NCBI GenBank assembly: GCA_034926235.1
Contig: JAYFRE010000124.1
Coordinates: forward strand, 15,807 to 79,806
Direction: 5' to 3'
From: JAYFRE01 sp034926235
GTDB taxonomy: Bacteria; Pseudomonadota; Alphaproteobacteria; Rhodospirillales; Magnetospirillaceae
Length of the DNA: 64,000 bases
The notes beneath the pieces are model-generated. The model made no database searches and had not been told where the DNA came from. It saw nothing but the letters and a program-made list of their open reading frames with translations. Both the position numbers and the translations under genes were made by a program. Below are positions 19,573 through 28,184 of this stretch, in pieces; within the stretch, counting starts at the first letter, position 1; each line of letters starts with the position of its first letter.

Positions 19573-20538
19573 TCAGAAATCGCCCAGGACCAGATTGGTC
19601 GGCTCTCCCTTGGCGAAATTCTCGATATTGTCGATCAATTGATCGGCCAAGGTTTGCTGTGCCTCGTCACTGGCCCAGGCGATGTGTGGAGTCAGAATGA
19701 AATCGGGCCGTTCGGTCAGCGTCATCAGGATCGAATCCGCCGGCGGCGGTTCCGGGGTGGTGACATCGATCGCCGCCCCGCCGATCAATCCTTCTTTCAA
19801 GGCTTGGGCCAGATCCGCATCGACGATCAAGCCGCCCCGCGCGGTGTTGATGATCAATGGCCGCCGCTTCATCTGCCGGAACTCGGCCATGCCCAAAAGC
19901 CCTTTCGTCGAAGGCGTCAAAGGGCAATGCAAGGTGATGATGTCGCTGGTCTCCAACACCTCTTCGAACGGCGTATAGAGCGGCCCCAACCCCTGAACGC
20001 CCTTGTGGGCGGCGAACATCACCGTCATGCCGAAGGCGCGCGCCAGATTGGCCACGGCCTGTCCCAGAACGCCTTCGCCGATGATGCCCAGGCGCGATCC
20101 ATGCATGTCCCGGATCGGGTGGTTGAAGAAACAGAACTGGCCGGATTTCTGCCATTCGCCCCGTTTGACATCGTCACGATAGGCGATGATGGAGCGCCGC
20201 AAGGCCAGCATCAGGGCGAAGGTGTGTTCGGGCAGCGTATGCAGGGCGTAGCCACGGATATTGGCGACGGCGATGCCCCGTTCGCGGCAGCAGGCCTTAT
20301 CCACGGCATCCGATCCCGTCGCGGCCATGGCGATCAGCTTCAGATCCGGCAATTGTTCCAGAATGGCGCGGTTCAGCACGACCTTGTTGTTGATGCAGAT
20401 CGTCGCTCCCTTCAGCCGTTCGACCACCTCTTCGGGCCGCGTCCGGTCATAATCGCGCCATTGATGCGGAAAATCCGGCCGGCGCAAAACGATCTGGGGC
20501 GCGATGGTGGCTCGGTCGAGAAAAACGATGGAATGCAT
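19573..20538 (-). CDS. D-2-hydroxyacid dehydrogenase (glycerate dehydrogenase-like)
   Basis: NAD(P)-dependent reductase of 2-oxoacids, most like glycerate dehydrogenase/hydroxypyruvate reductase. The 321 residues carry the Rossmann motif GEGVLG (154-159) and the catalytic set Arg234 (NTARGGL), Glu263 (TPEPPPAD) and His285 (ILTPHIAWAS). The start at 20538 has GGAG six bases upstream; the frame is open for another 100 residues upstream, but that part overlaps the divergent gene and is not protein-like. It shares its upstream region with the Ldh2-type gene. The substrate is inferred from family only. Confidence 0.9.
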   Translation of the reverse strand: MHSIVFLDRATIAPQIVLRRPDFPHQWRDYDRTRPEEVVERLKGATICINNKVVLNRAILEQLPDLKLIAMAATGSDAVDKACCRERGIAVANIRGYALHTLPEHTFALMLALRRSIIAYRDDVKRGEWQKSGQFCFFNHPIRDMHGSRLGIIGEGVLGQAVANLARAFGMTVMFAAHKGVQGLGPLYTPFEEVLETSDIITLHCPLTPSTKGLLGMAEFRQMKRRPLIINTARGGLIVDADLAQALKEGLIGGAAIDVTTPEPPPADSILMTLTERPDFILTPHIAWASDEAQQTLADQLIDNIENFAKGEPTNLVLGDF

Positions 20539-20665
20539 GGGAGTCTCCGAAATCGGGCCGGAACGGAACGGGCAGGAGCCGCTGCTTGAATGATGGACCT
20601 TTGCCCGCGATCGGGAAAGAGCGCACTCTCGAGGGGAACTCCATATCCCGCAAGAAATCAGACCG
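20539..20665. promoter_or_regulatory. Divergent promoter region between two hydroxyacid dehydrogenase genes
   Basis: A 127-base gap with both genes reading outward. No confident promoter boxes or operator dyad were found by eye, but transcription of both genes must start here or further upstream within the opposite gene. Confidence 0.5.
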
Positions 20666-21736
20666 ATGGACGATCCCCGCATCATGCCCCTATCCCAGGA
20701 CGATATCGACGCAGCCCAGCTTTCCTCGTCGCTTGCCGCTTTGTTCACCGACGCCGGCCTTTCCGCTGAAAGAGCTGCGATTCTGGCCGATATCCTGATT
20801 GATTCCGATCTGCGCGGCGTGCCGTCGCATGGCTGCATGCATGCGCCGATCTATTTGAAACGGCTCTATGACGGGACCTTGTCCTGTCTCGACCATCCTG
20901 AAACCGTCATTGATTTTGGGGCCATCGCCGTTCAGGACGGCCATGCGATGATGGGGCATCTGGCCGCCTTGGATGCGATGGAGATGGCGATCGCCAAGGC
21001 GCGCGCGCACGGAATCGGGTTGGTGGCGCTGCGCAATGCCGGTCATTTCGGTGCGGCGGCCAGCTATGCGCGCCGGGCGACGGGCAAGGATTGCGTCGGC
21101 ATCGTCATGGGCAACGCCACGGCCTTGATTGCGGCTCCGGGCGGAACCGAACGCCTGACCGGAACCAATCCGCTGGCTATCGGTTTGCCCGGCGAAGGCA
21201 CGGACCCGGTCGTCCTCGATATGGCGATGAGCGAGGCTGCCTTCGGCCGCATTCGCATGGCAAAGCGCAGGTGTGTCCCGATTCCGCCCGGCTGGGCGCT
21301 CGGTCCCGATGGTCAGCCCACCACAGACCCGGGTCAAGCCTTGATCGGTCTGCTTCAACCCATCGGCGGGCATAAGGGATTCGGATTGTCGGTCATGATC
21401 GATCTTTTGTGCGGTCTGCTTTCAGAAGGTCCCCACGGCCCTGACGTGCCCGGTCTTTATGACGCGCTGGACCGGCCTTTGACCTATTCCCTGATCTGCC
21501 TGGCCATCGATATTGCCGCCTTCCGTGCCATTGATGGGTTCAAAGCGGATGTCGCGGCCTATGCCGAGCGGGTCCGCCGTTCCAGAACCGTACCCGGCGC
21601 GCCGCCCATCGCCATGCCCGGCGACGGCAGCGCCGCCCGTTGCGCCAAAAGCAAAGGGCGGGTCCGTCTTGAACCCGCCCTTAAAGCGCAATTGACCGAT
21701 CTAGCCCGCCAGCGCGGGCTGGACCTGGCTTTCTAA
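20666..21736 (+). CDS. Ldh2/malate-lactate dehydrogenase family oxidoreductase
   Basis: Member of the Ldh2 family (malate, ureidoglycolate, sulfolactate and similar dehydrogenases, which use NAD(P) with a non-Rossmann fold). The 356 residues show SDLRGVPSHG (about 48-57), AGHFGAAASYARRA near 120, LTGTNPLAIGLP near 170 and GGHKGFGLSVMIDLLCG near 233. The C-terminal 40 residues are Arg/Lys-rich and longer than usual. It diverges from the D-2-hydroxyacid dehydrogenase, suggesting both act on related hydroxyacids. The precise substrate is unknown. Confidence 0.88.
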   Translation: MDDPRIMPLSQDDIDAAQLSSSLAALFTDAGLSAERAAILADILIDSDLRGVPSHGCMHAPIYLKRLYDGTLSCLDHPETVIDFGAIAVQDGHAMMGHLAALDAMEMAIAKARAHGIGLVALRNAGHFGAAASYARRATGKDCVGIVMGNATALIAAPGGTERLTGTNPLAIGLPGEGTDPVVLDMAMSEAAFGRIRMAKRRCVPIPPGWALGPDGQPTTDPGQALIGLLQPIGGHKGFGLSVMIDLLCGLLSEGPHGPDVPGLYDALDRPLTYSLICLAIDIAAFRAIDGFKADVAAYAERVRRSRTVPGAPPIAMPGDGSAARCAKSKGRVRLEPALKAQLTDLARQRGLDLAF

Positions 21737-21740
21737 AGGT

Positions 21741-22514
21741 TCAGCCCTTGATGTCTCTGTGCACGCTCAGGCTGGCTGCAGCCTGCTGCGTCGGCATGAC
21801 TTCCAGGATGTTGACATTGACATGGGCGGGTTGGGCGGCGACCCAGTGGATGCATTCGGCAACGTCTTCGGCGGTCAGGGGCTGCATGCCCTCATAAACC
21901 TTGGCCGCTTGTTCCTTGTCGCCTTTGAAGCGCACCAGCGAAAATTCGGTTTCGCACATGCCGGGCTTGATCACGGTCGCGCGGACATTGGTTCCCAAGA
22001 GGTCCGCCCTAAGATTCAAGGTGAACTGATCCACAAAAGCCTTTGTTCCACCATAGGCGTTTCCGCCAGCATAGGGGTAGGATCCCGCGATCGAACCGAT
22101 ATTGATGACATGGCCGCGCCGGCGTTCGACCATGCCGGGCAAGGCAGCGCGGGTGCAATAGAGCAATCCCTTGATATTGGTGTCGACCATCGTATCCCAA
22201 TCGTCGAGATTGGCGGCCTGGGACGGCTCAAGACCCTGCGCCAGCCCGGCATTGTTGACCAGGACGTCGATCGCCGAAAAGGCCCCCGGCAGCCCGGCGA
22301 AGGCCTGGAAGACATCCGCGCGCTGGGTCACGTCCAGGGTGACGACATGCACCGGCACATCCGTCAGTTCGGCCTTCAAGGCCTCCAATCGATCAGTGCG
22401 GCGACCGCAAAGAACCAGCTTTGCGCCATCGGCGGCGAAACGGCGCGCGGCGGCGGCCCCGAAGCCGGAAGTGGCTCCGGTGATGAAAACGGTCATGGAA
22501 GAAAGGTCGGTCAT
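21741..22514 (-). CDS. Short-chain dehydrogenase/reductase, YdfG-like
   Basis: NADP-preferring SDR enzyme resembling 3-hydroxy acid dehydrogenase YdfG. It has the cofactor motif TGATSGFG (12-19), CGRR at the end of beta-2 (Arg38-39 favours NADP), NNAG (87-90), and the catalytic Ser141, Tyr154 and Lys158. The 257-residue length is normal. It overlaps the start of the preceding lipoprotein gene's stop by four bases and is convergent with the Ldh2-type gene. The substrate may be serine, 3-hydroxypropionate or a related acid; this cannot be decided here. Confidence 0.9.
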   Translation of the reverse strand: MTDLSSMTVFITGATSGFGAAAARRFAADGAKLVLCGRRTDRLEALKAELTDVPVHVVTLDVTQRADVFQAFAGLPGAFSAIDVLVNNAGLAQGLEPSQAANLDDWDTMVDTNIKGLLYCTRAALPGMVERRRGHVINIGSIAGSYPYAGGNAYGGTKAFVDQFTLNLRADLLGTNVRATVIKPGMCETEFSLVRFKGDKEQAAKVYEGMQPLTAEDVAECIHWVAAQPAHVNVNILEVMPTQQAAASLSVHRDIKG

Positions 22515-23155
22515 GGTTGCGATTGTCCTTGGGAAGGGAAGGCGCCTTCACGGCGCATCTCGAAGAAAGGCGGTGGTGAAAAAGCGTTCTGAATTTTCCA
22601 GATATAAACCGGATAGCCGTTGATGGTTTGCACCATTGTCGCGTTGTGGCGCAATACCAAGGCTTTGGTGGTGACACGGAATTCACCCTGCACGTCCAAC
22701 CCGACCGAGGTCGCCACCTGGGCGTCGCTGGGCTTGACGGTATTGGCGTTGACGGTGATGCGGCCGTCGGGGTGGGAACGGATCATCAGGATGATCGCGT
22801 TGCGCCGTACGAAAGTGACTTGCTCGCTCGCCTCCATATGGCCTTCGCGCTGATACTCGACCGCGAAGACCCCGTCGCCCCGGGATCGGATATATTTGAA
22901 ATCTGGATCGCGGGCGAGATCGGCCTGGATATTGGCGATCCGCCCCTCGATCTCATCGGGTTGGAGCTTGCCTTGTTTGATGTCGCGGTAAAGCGGGGCC
23001 CAGGTCAGATCGCCCTTGTAATAAAGGGCGAAATCCCCGGTTTGCCCCAGCCGGATCTCGGCGACGAAATGGTTGGGCAGATAGCAGGCGGCAAGCAGAC
23101 CGGCCAGCAGGCCGAACACCGCAAAGAACCTGAATTTAGGCCAGCTCACCCGCAT
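22511..23155 (-). CDS. Predicted lipoprotein of unknown function
   Basis: A 214-residue protein with a lipoprotein signal: hydrophobic residues 9-23 followed by the lipobox LAAC with Cys24. The mature part shows alternating charged/hydrophobic beta-like stretches and a Pro-rich segment near the end. I do not recognise a named family. It overlaps mazG upstream by ten bases and the SDR gene downstream by four, so it is probably co-translated with both. A role in the envelope is inferred only from the lipobox. Confidence 0.75.
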   Translation of the reverse strand: MRVSWPKFRFFAVFGLLAGLLAACYLPNHFVAEIRLGQTGDFALYYKGDLTWAPLYRDIKQGKLQPDEIEGRIANIQADLARDPDFKYIRSRGDGVFAVEYQREGHMEASEQVTFVRRNAIILMIRSHPDGRITVNANTVKPSDAQVATSVGLDVQGEFRVTTKALVLRHNATMVQTINGYPVYIWKIQNAFSPPPFFEMRREGAFPSQGQSQP

Positions 23156-23967
23156 GGGCCGTCACCCCCTTGATCGAGTTTCGCCGTTTTCGCCTCGGTC
23201 CACAAGGCGTCCATCGCGTCCAACCCGGCTTCCTTCGGCGTCAAACCGGACGCCGCCAGTTTCCGTTCGATGTAGTGGAAACGGCGTTCAAATTTTCGGT
23301 TGCATCGTCTGAGCGCACTTTCCGGATCGATTTTAAGTTTACGCGCCAGATTGATGCAGGCGAAGAGTAAATCGCCCATCTCGTCCTCAATCCGGTCCTG
23401 ATCGGACCCGGCATCTATTTCCGTTTTAAGTTCAGTGAGTTCTTCGGTGATCTTCGCCAAAACAGGCGCGGTGTCCGGCCAATCGAAGCCAACCCGCGCG
23501 GCCCGCGCCTGAAGCTTGGCCGCGCGTGAAGCGGCGGGCAGGGACAGGGCCACCCCGTCAAGCGCACTGGCTGTCTTGTTTTCCTCCGCCGCCGCGCGCT
23601 CGGCTGCCTTGATGTTCTCCCAGGCGGTAAGCTGTTCGCTTGAATTGGCTACCGATATTTCACCAAAAACATGAGGATGACGCCGTATCATCTTATCTGA
23701 TACAGATTTTACGACATCATTGAAAGCAAAGAGATTCTGCTCTTCGGCGATCCGGCTATGGAAAACCACCTGAAGAAGGAGGTCGCCAAGCTCGTCTCGT
23801 AACGCGCTGATATCCCCGGTTTCGATCGCTTCCGCGACCTCATAGGCTTCCTCGATGGTGTAAGGCGCAATGCTGGCGAAGCTTTGTTCGATATCCCAAG
23901 GACATCCGCCCGACGGATCGCGCAAGCGCGCCATGATGGCGAGAAGACGATCGATCTGGGCAGTCAT
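23146..23967 (-). CDS. mazG: Nucleoside triphosphate pyrophosphohydrolase MazG
   Basis: Cleaves (d)NTPs to monophosphates, cleaning damaged nucleotides. The 273 residues contain two MazG domains. The first (about 18-110) has CPWDIEQSFASIAPYTIEEAYEV and the metal-binding pattern ELGDLLLQVVFHSRIAEE; the second (about 160-250) has EDEMGDLLFACINLARKL. Length and layout match E. coli MazG. The 3' end overlaps the start of the lipoprotein gene by ten bases. Confidence 0.95.
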   Translation of the reverse strand: MTAQIDRLLAIMARLRDPSGGCPWDIEQSFASIAPYTIEEAYEVAEAIETGDISALRDELGDLLLQVVFHSRIAEEQNLFAFNDVVKSVSDKMIRRHPHVFGEISVANSSEQLTAWENIKAAERAAAEENKTASALDGVALSLPAASRAAKLQARAARVGFDWPDTAPVLAKITEELTELKTEIDAGSDQDRIEDEMGDLLFACINLARKLKIDPESALRRCNRKFERRFHYIERKLAASGLTPKEAGLDAMDALWTEAKTAKLDQGGDGPCG

Positions 23968-24000
23968 GAAGGTTCTCCTGAGGGTCGGTGGAAATTCGGG

Positions 24001-24885
24001 TTATAGCAGCGAAAGAATCGCCTCGGCAAAGGCGTCCGGCGCTTCCTGGGGTACATTGTGGCCGATGCCGGGCAGCACCAGCCGCCGATAACGCCCTTTG
24101 AAATGCTTGGCGTCTCTGTCGTCCCGGGGCGGGAATGGCTCTACCCCGTCATCAGCGCCACGTAGCACTACGGTAGGGACCTGGATGTCGGGCTGGGCGC
24201 CAAGCTTGGCTTCAAGCCCATCCAGGGCCGGATCGCCGGGGACAAGGCCGAATCGGTGGCGGTAGGAATGGATTACGACCGCGACGAAGTCGGGATTGTC
24301 GAAGGATGGGGCGGTTCTCTCGAAGATTTCCTTATCGAACGCCCAGGTCGGAGACCATAGCCGCCAGAGAAGGCGGCAAAAAGCGGCGCGATTCGATTCG
24401 AGCCCGACGCGGCCGCGCTCGGAATGGAAATAATATTGATACCAATAGCGGAGTTCGCTTTCAGGTGAGGCGGGAATGCCGGCCAGGGCGATATTTTGGA
24501 TGTTGTAGCCGGCGCCGCCGCTGACCAGACCAGCGACCCGTTCAGGCCAAAGAGCCGCGACGATGCAGGCGGCGCGGCCGCCCCAATCATAGCCGCCCAA
24601 CAGGGCTCTTTCGATGTTCAAGCCGTCCATCAGCGCCAGCAGATCAGCACCCAAGGCGGCTTGCTGTCCGGAACGGAATCCATCCGGAGACCGGAAGCGG
24701 GTAGGGCCATAGCCCCGTAGAAAGGGAACGATGCAGCGCAATCCCCGATCCGTCAGCTTCGGAACGACCGCGTCATACCCGTGTATGTCATAGGGAAAGC
24801 CGTGCAGCAGAATGACCGGCAGGCCATGGGAAGGTCCGGCATCATGGTAGGCGATTGTCAGATCACCGGCTTCGATCGTTTTCAT
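24001..24885 (-). CDS. Alpha/beta hydrolase, epoxide hydrolase/haloalkane dehalogenase-like
   Basis: A 294-residue alpha/beta hydrolase. The oxyanion motif is LLHGFPYD (27-34) and the nucleophile elbow is GGYDWGG with Asp100 as nucleophile, as in epoxide hydrolases and haloalkane dehalogenases rather than serine esterases. A C-terminal GIGHNVP supplies the histidine. The ATG at 24885 was chosen because GGGAG lies six bases upstream; a longer start reaches 24918. The substrate is not predictable. Confidence 0.85.
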   Translation of the reverse strand: MKTIEAGDLTIAYHDAGPSHGLPVILLHGFPYDIHGYDAVVPKLTDRGLRCIVPFLRGYGPTRFRSPDGFRSGQQAALGADLLALMDGLNIERALLGGYDWGGRAACIVAALWPERVAGLVSGGAGYNIQNIALAGIPASPESELRYWYQYYFHSERGRVGLESNRAAFCRLLWRLWSPTWAFDKEIFERTAPSFDNPDFVAVVIHSYRHRFGLVPGDPALDGLEAKLGAQPDIQVPTVVLRGADDGVEPFPPRDDRDAKHFKGRYRRLVLPGIGHNVPQEAPDAFAEAILSLL

Positions 24886-25002
24886 GATCGTCTCCCTTGT
24901 TTGATCAACCGCTATCACGATGCCGTGTATTGCCCTGATATAAAATTATTTTTTCGTTTATCTCGCTGGGGGTGGGCCGTTTTCTCAGCCATCCAATTGT
25001 CG

Positions 25003-25018
25003 CATAATATATATTATG
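25003..25018. promoter_or_regulatory. 16-bp perfect AT palindrome (operator-like)
   Basis: CATAATATATATTATG is a perfect palindrome in the 138-base gap between the phnP-like gene and the alpha/beta hydrolase gene, both on the minus strand. It could be an operator or part of a promoter for the hydrolase gene; no regulator is encoded beside it. Confidence 0.4.
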
Positions 25019-25023
25019 TTGAC

Positions 25024-25809
25024 TTACGGATCGGCGCACAGAAGCGTCTGGCCGTCATAGGCCGGCTCGATGCCCTTGGGCAAACTGGCGCACAGGCTCG
25101 CATAATCCATGCGCGGGCTCATATGGGTCAACAGCGTGCGTTTGGGCCGCAATCTCTCGACCCACTCGATGACTTTGCCGACATGGGCGTGCGTGGTGTG
25201 CGGCCGGTCCAGCAGACAGCCGACGATCCACACATCCAGCCCCTTGAGCTGGGCGAAGGAATTTTCCGGCATATCCCAGACATCGGTGCTGTAGGCAAAA
25301 TCGCCGAAGCGAAAGCCTGTGCTGCGGCCATAGCCGTGATCCTGGTCGAAAGCCTTGATCGAAATCCCGCCGACCTCGAAGGCCGAACCATCGTCCTTGA
25401 TGACATTGCGGATCAGCCAGGGCTTGTAGACCGGCATGGTGTCCAAATCCATGGAACCGAAAACATAGCCGAACCGGCTGGCGATATCGTCAAGCGTCGC
25501 CTGGGTTCCATAAGCCTGAATCGGCGCCATCATCGCGCGGTTGATTTCGCGCAAATCATCGATGCCATGGGTATGATCGGCATGGCCATGGGTGAACAGA
25601 ACGGCGTCCAGACGCTGTGTTCCGGTCATCAGCAACTGTTCGCGCAGGTCGGGTCCCGCATCGACCAGGATCGTCAGTCCCTTGGTTTCAACCAGGACCG
25701 AAGGACGACGGCGGCGATTCTTGGGGTTGTTCGGGTCGCAAGCGCCCCACCCGACACTGATCATCGGAACGCCGCCCGCCGCCCCGCAGCCCAGCACCGT
25801 GATTTTCAT
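25024..25809 (-). CDS. PhnP-like metallo-beta-lactamase-fold hydrolase
   Basis: A 261-residue MBL-fold protein with the metal motif HGHADH (74-79), preceded by GCGAAGGVP at the start and DAGPDLREQL near 50, as in PhnP-type phosphodiesterases. Later metal ligands are in FDQDHG and LLTHMSP. The gene is the fourth member of the conserved tmk-holB-metG-tatD-MBL order in alphaproteobacteria, and its ATG overlaps the tatD stop. The cellular substrate, probably a cyclic phosphodiester, is inferred from the family. Confidence 0.87.
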   Translation of the reverse strand: MKITVLGCGAAGGVPMISVGWGACDPNNPKNRRRRPSVLVETKGLTILVDAGPDLREQLLMTGTQRLDAVLFTHGHADHTHGIDDLREINRAMMAPIQAYGTQATLDDIASRFGYVFGSMDLDTMPVYKPWLIRNVIKDDGSAFEVGGISIKAFDQDHGYGRSTGFRFGDFAYSTDVWDMPENSFAQLKGLDVWIVGCLLDRPHTTHAHVGKVIEWVERLRPKRTLLTHMSPRMDYASLCASLPKGIEPAYDGQTLLCADP

Positions 25810-26588
25810 GATGGTTGCGCCTTGGTGAACAAAGTGAAGAAATTTTCGGTGGTCCGCCGTTCGATCTCGGCGACGGACACGCCCTTGATCTCGGCCAGTC
25901 GGGCGGCAGTCCGGGCCACGAAGGCCGGCTCGTTGCGTTTGCCGCGGAACGGCATTGGCGCCAGATAAGGCGAATCGGTTTCGACCAGCAGCCGTTCCAG
26001 CGGCACCTTGGCGACCACCTGGCGCAGATCCTCGGCTTTGTTGAAGGTGACGATTCCGGACACCGAAATATAAAATCCCAAAGACAAGGCCGCTTCGGCC
26101 AGCGCTCCGGTGCCGCTGAAGCAGTGAATCACGCCGGGGAAGGCCCCCTTCCCGCTTTCCTCGGTCAAGATGGCGATGGTGTCGTCCTCGGCGTCGCGGG
26201 TATGCACGATCAGCGGCAGGCCGCTTTGACGCGATGCTTCGATATGGGTGCGAAACTGCGCTCTTTGCACATCGCGCGGGCTATGATCGTAGAAATAATC
26301 AAGACCGGTTTCGCCGAATCCGACTACCTTGGGGTGCGTGGCCACGTCCAGCAGCGTAGCGGCTGTGACCGCCACTTCGGATTGGGCTTCGTGCGGGTGG
26401 ATTCCAACGGTGCAGAAGACATTGTCGTAGCGTTCGGCCACCGCTAACACCTTGGGAAAGGTTGATAAGCGGGTACCGATGGTGACCATGGTGGCGACGC
26501 CGGCTTCGCCGGCGCGCGCCATCACGGCGTCGATGTCTTCTTCATACTGGTCGAAATCCAGGTGGCAATGGCTATCGACCAGGCTCAC
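25806..26588 (-). CDS. tatD: TatD-family metal-dependent DNase
   Basis: TIM-barrel metallohydrolase with 3'-5' nuclease activity in characterised members. The 260 residues show the first metal motif SHCHLDF (His7, His9), GIHPHEA, GETGLDYFYDHS, the histidines in LIVHTRDAEDD and VIHCFSGT, and the final ETDSPYLAP aspartate. The GTG start overlaps the metG stop (GTGA). It sits in the conserved holB-metG-tatD cluster. Confidence 0.94.
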   Translation of the reverse strand: MSLVDSHCHLDFDQYEEDIDAVMARAGEAGVATMVTIGTRLSTFPKVLAVAERYDNVFCTVGIHPHEAQSEVAVTAATLLDVATHPKVVGFGETGLDYFYDHSPRDVQRAQFRTHIEASRQSGLPLIVHTRDAEDDTIAILTEESGKGAFPGVIHCFSGTGALAEAALSLGFYISVSGIVTFNKAEDLRQVVAKVPLERLLVETDSPYLAPMPFRGKRNEPAFVARTAARLAEIKGVSVAEIERRTTENFFTLFTKAQPS

Positions 26589-28138
26589 GATGCGGCCCCC
26601 TCCTCCGTCTCGACAAAGCGTGGGAACACGCCTTCGGGTTTGGGCAGGTCCACGCCGGCGACCAGCGGGGTTTCCAGATGGGCGAAATCACGAATCTCCA
26701 GGGCGAGCGCAAGCTGGTCAAGCAGCCGGGCCATGCTTCCCGGCATGAAGGGTTGCAGCAGGATACCGATCCGGCGCACCACGTCGGCCAGCACGTAAAG
26801 AACCGTGCCCATGCGCGCAAGATCGGTCTTGCGCAGGGTCCAGGGAGCCTGACGGTCAATATAGACATTAGCGGCGCGCACTACTTCCCAGACCGATTCC
26901 AGAGCCTCGTGGAAAAGCTGCTGATCCAGGGCGGTACGCAGCCGTTCCGTCAGCGCTTTGGCGCTGTCCAGAAGGATTTTGTCGTCTTCCGAAAAGGTCC
27001 CCGGTTCGGGCAGCCGCGCGCCGCAATTCTTGTTGATCATCGACAAGGAACGCTGCGCCAGATTGCCGAGATCATTGGCCAACTCGCCATTCATCCGGTT
27101 GATCATCGCCCGGTTGGAAAAATCGCCGTCATTGCCGAACGGCACTTCGCGCAGCAGGAAATAGCGAACCGGGTCCAGCCCGAAGCGATCAACCAGCGCC
27201 ACAGGATCGATGACATTGCCGAGCGACTTTGAAATCTTCTGGCCTTCGTTGGTCCACCAGCCATGGGCGAAAACCCGCTTAGGCGGCTCCAGTCCGGCCG
27301 CCATCAGGAAAGCTGGCCAATAAACGGCATGGAACCGCACGATATCCTTGCCCACCATGTGCAGGTCAGCGGGCCAGCGATGGGCATAAGCGCCGCCCAG
27401 TTCGGGATAGCCGGCGGCGGTGATGTAGTTGGCCAACGCATCCAGCCACACATACATGATGTGCTTTTCGTCGCCGGGCACGGGAATGCCCCATTTGAAA
27501 CTGGTGCGCGACACGGACAAATCCTGCAACCCGCCCTTGACGAAGCTGATCACCTCGTTGCGGCGCGAAACCGGGGCGATGAAATCCGGGTTGGCCTCAT
27601 AGAAGGCGAGCAGCTTTTCGCCCCATTGCGACAGACGGAAGAAGTAGCTGGGCTCTTCGATCCATTCCACCGGTGCTCCGGTCGGGGCCAGCTTGGTTCC
27701 ATTCGGTCCCGCCTGGAGTTCGTCTTCGCCCCAGAACGCCTCGTCGCGCACCGAATACCAGCCCGCATAGCTGCCGAGATAGATCGCGCCGCGTTCGACG
27801 AGCCTTGTCCACAAAGCCTGACAGGAACGGATATGGCGCTCCTCGGTGGTGCGGATGAAATCGTCGTTGGAATAGCCCATGATCCGGGCCAGTTCGCGGA
27901 AACGCTGCGATACCTCATCGGTGAAACTTTGCGGATCGACCCCGGCGGCAGCGGCGGATTTTTCCACCTTCTGGCCATGTTCGTCGGTGCCGGTCAGGAA
28001 CATGACGTCGAACCCGTCCAGCCTTTTGAACCGGGCCAGCACGTCGCAGGCGAGCGAGGTGTAGGCATGGCCGATATGGGGGCTGTCATTGACGTAATAG
28101 ATCGGCGTGGTGATGTAATAGCTGCGGGGAGCGGTCAT
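26585..28138 (-). CDS. metG: Methionyl-tRNA synthetase
   Basis: Charges tRNA-Met with methionine. The start at 28138 (MTAPRSYYITTPIYY) was chosen by homology, with GGGAG about 11 bases upstream; the longer frame to 28213 would overlap holB. The 517-residue protein has HIGH at 21-24 and a KMSKS variant, KISKS, before LGNVIDP. There is no zinc knuckle pair and no C-terminal dimerisation domain, matching the shorter MetG class of alphaproteobacteria. Confidence 0.95.
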   Translation of the reverse strand: MTAPRSYYITTPIYYVNDSPHIGHAYTSLACDVLARFKRLDGFDVMFLTGTDEHGQKVEKSAAAAGVDPQSFTDEVSQRFRELARIMGYSNDDFIRTTEERHIRSCQALWTRLVERGAIYLGSYAGWYSVRDEAFWGEDELQAGPNGTKLAPTGAPVEWIEEPSYFFRLSQWGEKLLAFYEANPDFIAPVSRRNEVISFVKGGLQDLSVSRTSFKWGIPVPGDEKHIMYVWLDALANYITAAGYPELGGAYAHRWPADLHMVGKDIVRFHAVYWPAFLMAAGLEPPKRVFAHGWWTNEGQKISKSLGNVIDPVALVDRFGLDPVRYFLLREVPFGNDGDFSNRAMINRMNGELANDLGNLAQRSLSMINKNCGARLPEPGTFSEDDKILLDSAKALTERLRTALDQQLFHEALESVWEVVRAANVYIDRQAPWTLRKTDLARMGTVLYVLADVVRRIGILLQPFMPGSMARLLDQLALALEIRDFAHLETPLVAGVDLPKPEGVFPRFVETEEGAAS

Positions 28139-28184
28139 CGGAAACGGAACTCCCGGACTGGCGGCCCAGGCCGTAAAGAAAGGT

